Below, in pieces: positions 11,229 through 21,983 of a stretch of 64,000 nucleotides of DNA. The notes under the pieces were generated by a model that was given only the letters and a program-made list of their open reading frames with translations, did not search any database and was not told the origin of the DNA. Every line of letters starts with the position of its first letter. Position 1 is the stretch's first letter. The DNA comes from Branchinecta lynchi (Eukaryota > Arthropoda > Branchiopoda > Anostraca > Branchinectidae): positions 21,912,938 to 21,976,937 of the forward strand of contig JAKZAP010000014.1 in assembly GCA_023053575.1 (NCBI GenBank). Direction: 5' to 3'. Position numbers and translations under genes: made by a program.

Positions 11229-12047
11229 CCAACACCAAAGGTTTCGATGGGATCCCAAAAATTCAATATTTGATCGGACAATTGGGTCTTGTCTTCGCGA
11301 GATACAGCCTTCGACAGACTCCTTGAACATTTTTACTATTAAACAGAATAAGGCCAAATAGCTAATCATCTGAGAAAACCAAGTTCAGATATGGATTCAG
11401 CATGTATGTTTACCCCTATAAGTCATATCTGTATTGAACTACTTGTCCGGCGAAAAAAGAAAGCTCAAAAACGAACTCAGCGTATCTTATTTCCCCAACA
11501 TTGAGCATCTAATTAACTTCAAATAAAAACTAAAATTATAAAAAAAAATTCCGGCTCCAGCCAGATTCCGATCGAACATTATGTCCGAGTAAAAAATGAT
11601 GTCATACACGGATATCTAATCAACTACGAATAAAACTTTAACTTTTAATACTTTTCCGGTTTTGGCCGGACTGCGGGCGAACTACTTGTCCGGGTAGAAA
11701 ATTGTTTTCACAGAAGTGTTCAGTATGTTTTCTTGCCCCTAAATTGGACATCCAATCAACTCCAAATAAAACTTTCACTTTTAACAAACTTTCAGGTTTG
11801 GGCCGGATTCCGCGCGAACTACATTTTCCCCTTAATTTAAACCCCCTCCCCCACCCCTAAATGTAGGGCTACAGAGCCATCTACGATCTTGACCTGACTC
11901 TTGACCCAAAGAATCCTCAAACCAATTTTCATGAAAAGATCTCGTTCCCTTCGAGAGTTATATCGCGCACAGACGGACGGACGGACAGACGGACAACTTT
12001 TGCAATGTCATTGGTGTCCCTCCACTTACGTTTTGGGATCCCAAAAA
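11229..12047 (-). mobile_element. GGATCCC element, copy 3
   Basis: This inverted copy reads from AAAGGTTTCGATGGGATCCC at the low end to CCTCCACTTACGTTTTGGGA at the high end, next to the GACGGACGGACGGACAGACG run at 11972-11991. Internal subrepeats carry CTTTTAACAAACTTTC and ATCTAATCAACT-type cores. Confidence 0.75.
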
Positions 12048-12064
12048 CAAAGTTGCAATACATC

Positions 12065-12137
12065 TTATTTACTCCCCCCCCCCCCCCCCACACACAGTGG
12101 CCGAATCCGGTCCAGTTATGTCAACGATGTCTCTAGG
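12065..12137 (+). repeat. Left part of a split TATGGCACTTGC-family repeat
   Basis: It consists of a C run, then CACAGTGGCCGAATCCGGTC and GATGTCTCTAGG. In intact family members (for example 39500-39560) this is followed directly by the sequence that here resumes at 15398. The break is therefore the insertion site of the retrotransposon at 12138-15397. Confidence 0.65.
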
Positions 12138-12443
12138 AGAAACCAAAGCCCTACCAAAAAAACCCTACCAAAGCTGTGCCGTAACTACCAAAGAGGTCAC
12201 TGCCGGTTCGGAAACAGCTGCTTCTATCTACATCCAAAAAACCGACGGCGCCCACCCTCGACCCAGCACCCCCCGTCGAAGCCACACAACCAGACAACGT
12301 CCGCTCAGAAGACACGAGTATTCTACAGCTCTGGCTCCAGGCACATCGCAACAGCCAACCCCCAACCCCGGAGAACGCATCAGCTCATGTCCGAACCCCA
12401 AACCCCCCGGAGGCCTATCCCTCTAATTACTCGAGAAGACTAG
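12138..12443 (+). pseudogene. CCCH zinc-finger ORF1 remnant
   Basis: In one frame this reads a CCCH finger, CRNYQRGHCRFGNSCFYLH (C-x7-C-x5-C-x3-H), then runs into low-quality proline/arginine-rich residues and stops at 12443. A second frame, open from 12185, continues past the stop directly into the endonuclease domain. A single frame change at the A6 tract 12236-12241 would connect finger and ORF2. This suggests one ancestral ORF with a frameshift mutation; a frameshift used in translation cannot be excluded. CCCH fingers in non-LTR proteins are presumed to bind RNA. Confidence 0.6.
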
Positions 12444-12583
12444 GCACAAGAACAGACATTCTATGGGTTAAGGCTCATAAACAGGTACCACCACCACAAC
12501 AAACTAGTACAGACCTGCAAAAAAGGAAAAAGCAGCTGAAACCATCCGATCTGCCACGGCTTCTTCTCTGCAATGCCCAATCT

Positions 12584-15256
12584 ATGGGAAACAAAGTAGA
12601 AGACATGAACAGAATACTTCTAAATCAAAAGATAGACATAGCTTGTGTCACTGAGACTTGGGTCTCTTGCGCTGAACTTATAAGCATAGATGGTTATGAA
12701 TGCTTTCTGGTCCCAAGGCCCGGACGTGACGGTCAACCAGTAGATCAAGGAGGAGGCGTGGCTTTCTACTGTCGTAATGGCCTTCGAAGCCGAATCCTGT
12801 CGCCGCCAGTGGCTAAGGATGATGGGATCGAAGTAAGTTGGCTTTGGCTCAGACCCAAGCTTCTTCCAAAAGCCGTCTCTTCAGTCATCGTTGGACTGGT
12901 CTACTATCCCCCTAGAGGTCCTTTCCGTAAACGCCTAATGGAGTATCTCCAACTCTCTACTGACTACCTCCGGTCGAGGTACCCATACGCTGGGCTGATA
13001 GTCTGCGGCGACTTCAACGATCTTAGCCATAAATGGATTAGTGAATCACTTTCCTTGAGGCAAGTCGTGAAAATCCCAACCCGGAAGGACAAAGTATTAG
13101 ATCTTATCTTTACATCCATGGAAACCCTGTACTCTGAGCCTCTGGTACTCGCTCCGCTCGGTAAGAGTGACCATAATTGCGTCGTTTGGTTGCCTATAGC
13201 TTCGTACCCAAAAGAACCGCAAAGAAAAATTAGCTTTCGCTGTTACAAGCCAGAGTCAATCCAGCTCTTCAAAAAGGACCTCTGTGAACTAGATTGGCGA
13301 CATTTGTACTACTCAGATAGTGCAAACGCCATGGCTGAGTTCTTCTGCTCCAAGCTATCTGAACTCCATGATCAGCACTTTCCTGAAAAAACAAAGCTAA
13401 TTAAACCAAACGAAAAGCCATGGGTCACTCCAGAAATTAAAGAGATGATAGCGGAGAGAGATAGAATATTTGCATACTGCGGAAACGACGCTGAGTACAA
13501 AGTTTTCCGGAATCGTGTAGCTAATGCGGTGAAGAAAGCGAGAAAACAATACGGGTCTAAAATAACAGCGAAGCTCCTTACAACTGAGCCAAGGAAGTTC
13601 CACAAAGTCGTACAGAGTTTGCTTGGAAAAGAGAAAAAGAAAGTGGAAGTTTGCGACGAGAAGGGTGACAAACTCTCAGCTGACAGAATAAACGAGCACT
13701 TCGCTTCTATCTGCAGGAAGTATCCGCCCCTAGCCTCACTACCTCCCCTCCCCCCAGCCGCTGAAATCCCAACCATCGAAGAACACCTGGTTTTCAAAGA
13801 GCTTAAAAAAATCAACCCACGCAAATCCGCCTACCCAAACGAACTACCACCACGAATAATTCGTGAATGCGCACTTGAACTCTGCACCCCACTTACTGCT
13901 TTGCTCAATCAGTCAGCTTGTGAAGGCATCTTTCCCGATGTCTTCAAGAAAGCAGTAGTGACCCCTATACCAAAGAAACCACAACCAAACGGCCTTAACG
14001 ACCTTCGCCCAATCTCACAAACATCTGCGTTCGCGAAGATATTCGAATCCTTTATTCTGAGATGGTTGATGGCTGACATCGGTAACAAGCTCGATGACAG
14101 GCAGTTCGGATTTCGTCCGGGCTACAGCACGGTTCACTACTTAGTACGACTCCTAGACATGACTTTAAAACACCTAGAACTACCAGGCAGTTTTGTGGAT
14201 TGCCTAATAGGTGATTTTGTCAAGGCCTTTGACTACCTTTGTCACAACGTCGTTATAGGAGAGGCAGAGCTGATGGGAGCCAGACAAATTGTCCTTAGGT
14301 TGGTCGCCAGCTACCTTCACCAGAGACTCCAATGTGTGCTGCTGGAGGATGGCGAAATCTCAGATTTTCTTCCGATTACATGTGGAGCCCCTCAAGGCGG
14401 TAAACTTGGGCCTTCTTGCTTCACAATCGTAATCAACTCCTTGATCATAAAGATCACGGAAAGGCTTAAGTTTGCAGACGATTTGACCCTTCCCATCCTC
14501 CGATCAATAAATGACGTACCTGATAAATGCCCTGTCAGAAAGGCATTTGAGACTCTTTGCAAGGAGGCTGAGCAACTGAAACTGACTGTCAGCTCAGAAA
14601 AGAGCACACTCATCAGATTTAACTTCCTGAAACAAGATGCACCTGCTACAGATTATGTCCTTAGTTCGAGCAAAACCATCAAGATCCTGGGACTTCATCT
14701 GGACGAGAACCTAAGCATGGAGACACATGTGTCAAAAATAGTCTCGAAAACGTCATACCTACTCAAGTTCTTCGCTAAACTACGAAGGTTCGCCATCCCC
14801 AAGGACACAATGGTAACATGTTATAAAACATACATTAGACCTGCCACCGAGTACGCCTGCGCAGTTTGGCATCCGATGATAACACAGAACCAGAGTTCTA
14901 GGCTAGAATCCCTACAAAAACGAGCATGCAAGATGATCCTCGGACTGTCGTATGTGACGTACGAGGATAGCGTCGAGAAACTTAAAATCCCAACACTTTC
15001 GAAGAGACGTCACGATCTAACCATGGCATTTGGCACGGAATGTCTTAGATCAGAACACCATCGTGACATCCTACCCGAATTCTCCCCCCTCCCGAACTAT
15101 CGAACACGGCGTGCCGAAAAACTTAAGGGACTCGATCCACTCCTCCAACCACCACCGACAAAATCAAGTCAACGCTACACAAAGTCGTTCGTGCCATATT
15201 TCATCCGTCATCACAACCTGAAAATAGAAGGAAAAGAAGACAATGAAGAGTTTTGA
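12584..15256 (+). CDS. Non-LTR retrotransposon endonuclease/reverse transcriptase (ORF2)
   Basis: An 890-residue frame has no stop or frameshift. The apurinic-like endonuclease occupies roughly residues 1-210: CVTETW (catalytic Glu), VCGDFND, and GKSDHN (Ser-Asp-His). The reverse transcriptase follows: ITPIPKK-like VTPIPKK, LRPIS, FGFRPG, motif A GDFVKAFDYL, motif B CGAPQGGKLGP, and motif C FADD in place of the usual YVDD or YADD. A thumb and a C-terminal RYTKSFVPYF block typical of CR1-type proteins complete it. The ATG at 12584 lies inside the endonuclease fold; coding similarity begins upstream (LPRLLLCNAQS, from about 12550), and the frame is open back to 12185, so the true start is probably further upstream. 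The protein would nick the target and prime cDNA synthesis there. All expected catalytic residues are present, so recent activity is plausible. Confidence 0.9.
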   Translation: MGNKVEDMNRILLNQKIDIACVTETWVSCAELISIDGYECFLVPRPGRDGQPVDQGGGVAFYCRNGLRSRILSPPVAKDDGIEVSWLWLRPKLLPKAVSSVIVGLVYYPPRGPFRKRLMEYLQLSTDYLRSRYPYAGLIVCGDFNDLSHKWISESLSLRQVVKIPTRKDKVLDLIFTSMETLYSEPLVLAPLGKSDHNCVVWLPIASYPKEPQRKISFRCYKPESIQLFKKDLCELDWRHLYYSDSANAMAEFFCSKLSELHDQHFPEKTKLIKPNEKPWVTPEIKEMIAERDRIFAYCGNDAEYKVFRNRVANAVKKARKQYGSKITAKLLTTEPRKFHKVVQSLLGKEKKKVEVCDEKGDKLSADRINEHFASICRKYPPLASLPPLPPAAEIPTIEEHLVFKELKKINPRKSAYPNELPPRIIRECALELCTPLTALLNQSACEGIFPDVFKKAVVTPIPKKPQPNGLNDLRPISQTSAFAKIFESFILRWLMADIGNKLDDRQFGFRPGYSTVHYLVRLLDMTLKHLELPGSFVDCLIGDFVKAFDYLCHNVVIGEAELMGARQIVLRLVASYLHQRLQCVLLEDGEISDFLPITCGAPQGGKLGPSCFTIVINSLIIKITERLKFADDLTLPILRSINDVPDKCPVRKAFETLCKEAEQLKLTVSSEKSTLIRFNFLKQDAPATDYVLSSSKTIKILGLHLDENLSMETHVSKIVSKTSYLLKFFAKLRRFAIPKDTMVTCYKTYIRPATEYACAVWHPMITQNQSSRLESLQKRACKMILGLSYVTYEDSVEKLKIPTLSKRRHDLTMAFGTECLRSEHHRDILPEFSPLPNYRTRRAEKLKGLDPLLQPPPTKSSQRYTKSFVPYFIRHHNLKIEGKEDNEEF

Positions 15257-15376
15257 CGAAATGTGGATTAATTGTATATATTGAGTGTTTTATTTGTGTA
15301 TTTCATGACGCGCATAAATTGTTGACCTCCCAGGTTATTTTTTTTCTTTGTGTAAAGATATTGGGCAAATAAAAAT

Positions 15377-15397
15377 GATTCTGATTCTGATTCTGAT
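15377..15397 (+). repeat. (GATTCT)n 3' tail
   Basis: Three and a half GATTCT units end the element exactly where the host repeat resumes. Short tandem tails instead of poly(A) are characteristic of CR1-like elements. Confidence 0.85.
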
Positions 15398-15815
15398 AGG
15401 ACTTGTGCTTGTTCTTACCACCAAGTTTTATCCCGATCCCTCCACTCCGGATCCCTCCCCTCCGGATTTCCGGTTCCCCCCTCCAACTTCCCCCAAAGTC
15501 ACCGGATCAGGATCGGATTTGAAGTGTGGGTCGTCTGAGACACGAGGTTTCCAAATGTCAAGCTCGATTAAGATCGATATCCCGTTCAAAAAGTTATAAA
15601 CACCTCAAGATTCCGGATTCTCCGCCCACGATGGTCGGATTGGGGAAACGACTGTTTCCAAGTTAGTCTTTTCGGGTCCTTGATATGCCTGCCAAGTTTC
15701 ATCATCCTAGCTTATATGGAACTGGCAAAACCCGGACCGACCGACAGAGCGACATGCTGACGGACGGACAGAAATTGCGATCGCTATACATGTGCCATAA
15801 AAAGCTACTTTTAGA
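15398..15815 (+). repeat. Right part of the split TATGGCACTTGC-family repeat
   Basis: It continues with CTTGTGCTTGTTCTTACCAC and CAAGTTTTATCCCGATC, then GACCGACCGACAG and GTGCCATAAAAA at the far end, matching the right half of the copies at 38756 and 59408. Confidence 0.65.
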
Positions 15816-16159
15816 GAAAGTGTCAAAAATAGCAACTTTGTGCATCATGTGCTGTTCAAAGCTCTTTAGATACAGGAATAAAAGGATTGAACTAAGAGGT
15901 TTAAAACACTTCTTCTATAAGAATGGCTGTTCAGATTTATAACTAAGAAAAAGGAACAGAAAAACCCAGGACCCAGCAGAAGGTCAGCAACTTCGCTGAG
16001 AGAGAAGAAATAAATTCGTAATGCGCGGAGAGGGGGGACTTCTTAAAATGAATATAATTACGTACGTTGCTGAGGCTTGCCTGCGGTCAGAATATAAGTT
16101 GTTATTATTACTATTCTGATCCATTTCTCGCTATACAGACCTATATATATAACTAGGCA
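15816..16159. other. No recognised feature
   Basis: Short unassigned non-coding stretch. Confidence 0.4.
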
Positions 16160-16960
16160 TGAGGGAGTGGATGGAGGGGGAATCCGGAATATCGAGTTAT
16201 GCGTAACTTTGGAACAGGTGATGGATTTGAGTGAAATTTCATAATTGAACATAGGACATGTCTCTGGGGATCTTTTTCATGTCCGGTAGCTGGGGGGGGG
16301 GGGGGGGGGGGGGGGGAATACGTGACTGGCTGATACTGGAGAGATTGGGATGGAACTTTGTGGGCGTAAGAAAAAGATCCTCTGGATATATCTTTTCCGA
16401 ACTGGATGGACTCCGGCGACTGTGGTGGGAGTTTGAGGGGAGGGGGGGTGGGGCGGAATTCCGGTGATCACGATTTAAGGCACTTAGATGTGCTAGGAAG
16501 ATGCTACTTGGATGGAATATTAAATTTGAAAAGATTGGCTTAGAAAACGACACTTTCCAAATCCGACTATTCCTTAAAGTACCAATCTTGATTGCAAAGT
16601 AAGAAAAATACTTTTAAGCGAAAGATACATTTTCGTGGGTTTTGCTTACAAATGAAGTTCCAGCTCCCTTAAAGTGCGCAAGTTAACTGCAAAGTCGGAA
16701 AGTACTTTTTATCAAATGATTCATCTCAGCTTATGATAGCGGATTCAACAGCTATGGGGGAGTTGGTGGAGGGGTTATCGGAAATTTCAAGAAACGGTTA
16801 GAATGGAGGGATACGAGGTAAACTTGCTGGGAAGAACAAACATTTATTCTAGATAAATCGTTTGCACAATTTGACTGGAGCCGGACACTTGGGGTGGGAG
16901 GTGGAGGGGGGCCTTCCAGAATTCCTGTGAAGGCGTTTTTCAAGACGAAACTTGGCAGGC
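16160..16960 (-). repeat. TATGGCACTTGC-family repeat, degenerate inverted copy
   Basis: Long G runs (about 16291-16316) and blocks such as AATTCCGGTGATCACG and GGATGGAACTTTGTGGGCG are complements of the family's ACCGGAATTCCGG and CCAAGTTTCATCC modules. It is diverged and lacks clear ends. Confidence 0.45.
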
Positions 16961-17119
16961 ATATCGGGACCCGAACAATCTGACAGACCCCTTACCTACT
17001 ACATACATCTGCAAGTGTCATATGAGCTTACAGCCCTTTATTTTCACCCATCTTCATACTCTTGATTCTTTACGAAAGCATAAAAGCTGCACAAATAGTC
17101 AACTCGTATTGATCATAAT

Positions 17120-18015
17120 TAAACGAGAAAGGGTGTCCCCAATGGAGTAACCTTCCGTCCGTCTGTCCGTCCGTCCGTCTGTCAGCACGATAACTCTCGA
17201 AAGGAATGAGCTATTATGATGAAATTTGGTGTGAGGATTCTTTGGATCAAGGGTAAGGTCAAGTTTGTAAATTAGCTCTATAATCCTACATTTAGGGGGG
17301 GGGGGGTCAAATTAAAGGGCAACAAGAATATTGTGTAACAGCTAATGTGATAGTCGATTACGGGGTAAGAAGACATGCTGAACATGATGGTGAAAACTAT
17401 TTTCTTGCCGGATAAGTAGTTCGTCCGGAATCCAGCAAAAAACCGGAAGATTGGTTAGAATTAAAAGTTTTCTTTGAAGTTGATTAGATGTTCGATTATG
17501 GAATAAGAAGACATACTGAACGCGATTATGAAAACCATTTTCTCGTCGAACAACTAGTTCGCCCAGAATCCGGCCAAACCGGAAAATTTGTTAAAAGCGA
17601 AAGTTTCGTCTGAAGTTGATTAGATGACAGATTTAGGGCTAAGAAAAGACGCTGAGTCTGTATATGACAATCATTTTTACCCGGACATGTAATTAGTCTG
17701 GAATCCGGTTGAAACCGGAAATTGTATAAGTTAAAGTTTTATTTGAATTTATTAGATGTTCTTTACAGGGCTAAGGAGGTACGCTGACTTCGTTTCTGAA
17801 TTGTTCTTTTTTTGCCGGACAATTGGTTCGCTCGGAATTTGGCCGAAACCGGAAATTTGGCAGATGTAAAGCAGGAAGTTTCGGTCAGTACCGTCAAAAT
17901 AGAAATGGTTTATAGAGGTATTAGCGTGGCGAAGACTAGATCTGGCGAAGACAAGACCCAATTGCGGGATCAAACATTATATTTTTGGGATCCCATCGAA
18001 ACCTTAGGTCTTGTT
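17120..18015 (+). mobile_element. GGATCCC element, copy 4
   Basis: The order is a TCCG/TCTG run at 17157-17183, TTTGGTGTGAGGATTCTTTG, a G run, several ~137-base subrepeats, then CAAACATTATATTTTTGGGA and TCCCATCGAAACC. It is very similar to copy 2 through 17340-17700. Confidence 0.75.
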
Positions 18016-18639
18016 TCTCAAGAGATATCCTCTTGTTACATAGAATCCCAAAAATTTCAATGGATATTGCAATCGGCAACCTTGGGTTTGTAGCTTTTGG
18101 ACATTCGGGTCCCTGGTTTGAAAGCCGTCGGCTAAAGAAACAAATATTTCTTACACATCCAAACACATACCTTTGATGTCCTATTTATGTTCAAATGGTA
18201 GGCTACGTAGAATCAGAAAAACCATTTTCCCACTAACAACTGGAAAATTTTCGTAAAGAGTTGAGTCTCGTACATTGCAATTAGTTTTGATAATAGGGCT
18301 AATATTCTCTCCAAGAAATACTAGGAGGCGGTACGAGAAAGCTTGGCATTAAATCTACAACCTAACCCTCAACTTAGGTCCAAGTCTCGATACGCGACGG
18401 GCGATGCTCTACACGGCAAATGAAGAACGAAAAGTTCGCTTATAGTCCGAATAACGTACAATAAAGGGATTGTTTTCGAGTTGTAGGTGTTTCCTGATAT
18501 TTCCATCTGAGAGACTGGAATTTCACGAAGGCTTTTCAGATATTCTTTAGCACTACCATTGCAGCACAAAAAATCTCATCATCTCACCGACCTAATGGGG
18601 TTATGAAACCTGGTTTAAACGACTCGGCTAGCTTTTGAC
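18016..18639. other. No recognised feature
   Basis: No convincing coding frame or shared repeat. Confidence 0.4.
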
Positions 18640-18795
18640 AGGGACGGGGGGCGTACTGACGTTGGGCGTAGTGACGGGTGGGATAGTGACGGGTGGACGT
18701 ACTGACGTTGGGCGAACTGACGGGTGGCCAAACTGTCGGATCTTGGAAGTGGGCGAACTGACGGGTGGATGAACTGACGGGTGGGGGTAGTGACA
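18640..18795. repeat. Minisatellite, GACGGGTGG-based
   Basis: Imperfect units of roughly 16-20 bases are built on AACTGACGGGTGG and GTACTGACGTTGGGC. The proline/serine/arginine-rich minus-strand frames across it are by-products of the repeat. Confidence 0.75.
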
Positions 18796-19550
18796 GCGAC
18801 CCCTGGAAACTTATTCGCATGCAATATCGTGGTCTTGATAGTGCCGCTCTAGTGTATTTGTCTTTACGTATAGCTGGTTTTAGTTCATTTTTTTCCCATC
18901 TTTCTTTTTTTTTTTTCTTGGATTGTTTTAATAGGCTGTATAAAGAATTACCGTTCGGTGCACAATAGAAGTTTAGTATCACTGTGGGGTCACTCTGCAT
19001 TTTCTCAATGCAGAAAACTAAGCAGCGTTTTAAGGCACCCCACGCCCGGTCTACGCCCAATCAGGAAACGTATCGCACAAACCTAGACATCTAAAGGCGT
19101 AGATAATTCATAATGCACTGTATGTACACACTGACGGTTTCTTGTGGTAGTAGAAAAGTGATGAAGTAAGAGGAGAGGAACTGACAATAATTTCTTCCCA
19201 GGATTTTGATACAAAATGCAGCGACAACTGAACACGAACGTTTTTGTGTTTGTGTAAACGTTTTTGTAAACGTCTGTTGTTTGTTGGTGTGTTTAGAAGT
19301 GGTTAACTTTTACTACTGCACGCCAGCAAAAACGTAGGTATTTCCATTAGTGCAGTAGATGTAAATAGTAAAGAGTTAAATTGTGTGTATTAATAAAATA
19401 AGGATAAAAAAAGTATCAAAATGTCCAATATCCCAGTATCAAACCCACAACGGTACTCTCGCCTTACTTCCTTTTCTCCCAGACCCGAATAATGAGAAAC
19501 AACTGATCTGAACTGCCTGCTTCCGCAAGCGCGCAGGATCTGTAGGATCT
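18796..19550. other. No recognised feature
   Basis: Contains a T run (about 18905) and a local GTTTTTGTGTTTGTGTAAAC repetition near 19240, otherwise unassigned. Confidence 0.4.
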
Positions 19551-19554
19551 GTTT

Positions 19555-19860
19555 GCTCCAGCAGCAAAGAAGCTCACGGAGAGAACGTTCCAACTTCTTC
19601 TCAACTCGTGCTGTTCCACTGTGGAATTCCCTTAGTGAAGAAACAGTTCAGTCCAAAACCGTTGACAACTTCAAAAAAGCAATTGACAGAGACTGGGCAG
19701 CGATGGAGTGGAAACTACACTGGGAGGCCAGTGGATCTACTCAACGGAACTAGACAACGAACTTCCACCTCTATCACTCAACCGGCGAATCTACAGGATG
19801 TTCACCCAACCTTATTCGCCGGCCAGTGCGATTTAAGGTAATTTATGGTAATCCTCCCGA
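19555..19860 (+). mobile_element. Non-LTR retrotransposon C-terminal fragment
   Basis: The frame reads RSNFFSTRAVPLWNSLSEE and then VDNFKKAIDRDW, the conserved C-terminal block of many non-LTR reverse transcriptases (FFxxRxVxxWNxLPxxV...FKxxLD). Nothing recognisable precedes it, so this is a short 5'-truncated copy plus 3' untranslated sequence. The motif is close to family consensus but the piece is short. Confidence 0.6.
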
Positions 19861-20016
19861 ATCCAACTCGGCAAACTCAAACATCCAAAAACACTCCCCA
19901 AACCTTCTTTTATAGTATATCTACCGTCCCATGACCCATCCTTATCATACGCCCTGAGGGTATTCCACTTCAGCTTCCCCACGGTCTTGTTTGGTTTTGC
20001 TGACCTTCACAGGATT

Positions 20017-20292
20017 GCAGAGCAAAATAACTCTAAAGAGTAATACGAAGACCTATCCTTCCCATGCATCAAAAATGGGCCTCCGTCGCTTTGTTCGCTG
20101 CGTGCAGTGGCGGACGTAGATTCTAGCCAGCGCTCCTTAACGATTGGTCAGAGCAAAATAATTCTGCCCTGCGATTGGTTGAGTTTCGGTAGGGATGTTT
20201 GTATCCGGTAGTGGAGCTAGTGTTGCTGCGATTTGACTGTGTGTCACTTTTTCAAAGTTCGTGTATTACTCTCTAGAGTTATTTTGCTCTGC
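20017..20292. repeat. GCAGAGCAAAATAACTC foldback MITE
   Basis: The left arm GCAGAGCAAAATAACTCTAA is mirrored on the right by GAGTTATTTTGCTCTGC, and TAATACG/CGTGTATTA continue the pairing. Inside, GGTCAGAGCAAAATAATTCT and GATTGGTT are further related pieces. About 276 bases, non-coding. Confidence 0.7.
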
Positions 20293-20991
20293 ACGATTGC
20301 TATAAGGAAATACCTCTGTTCCTTCCGCTCCTATTGTTATAGACTCCTCCTTTTTTTCGCTTTGGAAGAAAACAGAAACTTCATCACAGGATGAGATCCT
20401 CCTACGACCCCGACATATAGCTTTTGTTGTACTTCACATTACTGTACTGAGATACTCATTGAAGGAATCACTAAAAAGAGGCACGACATGGGGAAGCAGG
20501 CATGAGTGTTAAAATGTGATTTAGCAAGTAGTAGATGTAGGCAAGTGCGTTCGAGTTCGTAACTCCAGAGCCTAAAAGAAGGCACGTTAAGACATCATTC
20601 CTGCCCATCACTGTGAAGCCTGAATGGGTCCCTTTTGTGTCCCTGCCTATTTTTAGTACTAGTATCTCCTACATTATACCGTGCCTTTTTTTAGTCGATC
20701 TACAGATACGAAAGACTTAGTGTTTGATAAAGGAGTTAGAAAGCAAAGGTAGAGTTTCGCTGCTACTTTAAAGCTTCCCTCCCTTGTAAAGCTCCCGTTG
20801 ACAATTCATCTAAGCTTCCCACAGCACAATGTCTTCCATCCCTGTCACATTCTTGATCTTTTTGTCGTTTATGCGGACATAACCCCCCCCCCCCCCCCCC
20901 CGGTGCCAAAAAAACGGAAAACCCTCGCCCACCACCCCCCAAGCCTCCTACCCCACACACAGTGTTAATAATCCCTAATTTGAAAACACTA
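20293..20991. other. No recognised feature
   Basis: A C run lies at about 20882-20900. No coding frame or family seen. Confidence 0.4.
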
Positions 20992-21033
20992 CACTGTAAA
21001 AAAGTTTCTCCGAGTAAGGATTAAAGTTAACTG

Positions 21034-21983
21034 CACTGTCAGATTATTTCAGATTATTTTTCAGATTATTCATTAACACAAAAAAATAGTACACTTCCCG
21101 GAACAAACTGCATGTCCGCCTAAAGAAAGGCCCTGTGGCCTATGGGAGCGAACATATAAATAATGAGCTCATTCAATAATACTCCTTTTTAAACAAACAT
21201 AAAACGAAACATTATTTTTTTGAATACATACATTACAAATACCAACTCTCAACTACTTTCACTTGAAAATGACTCGTTTAGTTTTTTTTTTTTAAAGAGT
21301 AAAAGGTTGTTGCATTCCTAATACACAGAGGTATTTCATTCCATATCGCTACACCTACATGTCTTATTGAAAACGCCCTTCTTGAAGTATGCCTTCTTTG
21401 GTGAGAAAACAAACTATTTGATGCTGAAGATGTCAGAAAACTATGATCCGATATGATGATGATTCTTTAAAAAGATCCAGCCGTAGAATATTTGTACAAA
21501 CATATTCCTATTTTTTTGTTTACGTATTTGCATAATATTAAGAAGGTTAGATTTCACATAAGATTCAGCCGTTGTATATTTTCTATAGGCCAGTGTCCAA
21601 ACTGCCCTGTTTTGAATAATTTGCATTTTTTTTTGCATATCAGAAGTTTCATTGCAGATAACACGAGGATGCGTGGTTACAACAGATAATACGTAACAGA
21701 TAACACTTCGGATGTTATCTATTGTGTTTAAAAATGTTAGGCATAATAAGTGTTACTATCAGGAAGAACCAAAAAATCACCAAAAATTATCCGCTGAGTT
21801 TTCCGACATCGTGACGAAAAGGAATAAAGTCAGTAGATGCTTTTTCGGCTCTTCCTAACAAAAATTGTTATGCATAAGAGTTCATGCATAATATTTTCAG
21901 ACACAGCATAAACCTAATCTGTTACGCATTATCTGTGAAAACCGCGCATCCTCATGTCATCTATTCTAAAATTTCTGACAGTG
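21034..21983. repeat. CACTGTCAGA foldback MITE, copy 1 (interrupted)
   Basis: The ends are CACTGTCAG (21034-21042) and CTGACAGTG (21975-21983). The arms have GATAACACGAGGATGCG and its complement. It is inserted in the CACTGTAAAAAG element with TG on both sides. It is itself split after TCAG (21042) and resumes at CAGAAGTTTCATTGCAG (21641). Confidence 0.7.
21043..21639 (-). mobile_element. 5'-truncated non-LTR retroposon inserted in a MITE
   Basis: The minus-strand frame reads MQKKMQIIQNRAVWTLAY then KNRNMFVQIFYG, the 'LQNRAVR' region near the C-terminus of non-LTR reverse transcriptases. Downstream (towards 21043) is a 3' untranslated region ending in repeated AATAATCTGA-like units. TCAG flanks both sides (21039-21042 and 21640-21643), a probable target duplication. 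Confidence 0.65.

Larger units (their letters stand above)
12138..15397 (+). mobile_element. CR1-like non-LTR retrotransposon with intact ORF2
   Basis: The element carries a CCCH finger remnant, an endonuclease/reverse-transcriptase ORF, a short 3' untranslated region and a GATTCT tail. Its ends are fixed by the interrupted host repeat (12065-12137 and 15398-15815). It appears 5'-truncated, because the first reading frame has no start codon inside the element and begins just before the CCCH finger; a related decayed element at 52537 has a PHD finger and more fingers upstream. The (GATTCT)n tail and domain order fit the CR1/L2/Rex1 superfamily. The exact clade needs a phylogeny. Confidence 0.85.

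Noticed and set aside
11970..12000. Short TCCG/TCTG tandem runs (also at 8170, 17157 and 49480) as CRISPR-like or satellite arrays
   Set aside because: They are a few tetranucleotide units at a fixed place inside the GGATCCC element; no spacers and no array.
11901..12137. Start codon and first part of the frame leading into the CCCH finger
   Set aside because: This part lies in the GGATCCC element and the host repeat, before the retrotransposon border at 12138. The continuity is accidental.
13372..13824. 150-codon frame opposite ORF2
   Set aside because: A shadow of the retrotransposon coding strand without recognisable protein features.
16239..16553. Proline-rich frames around the G run
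   Set aside because: They come from homopolymer G/C tracts in a degenerate repeat.
18584..19060. Minus-strand 158-codon proline/serine-rich frame
   Set aside because: It is the translation of the GACGGGTGG minisatellite and flanking sequence; no conserved domain is visible.
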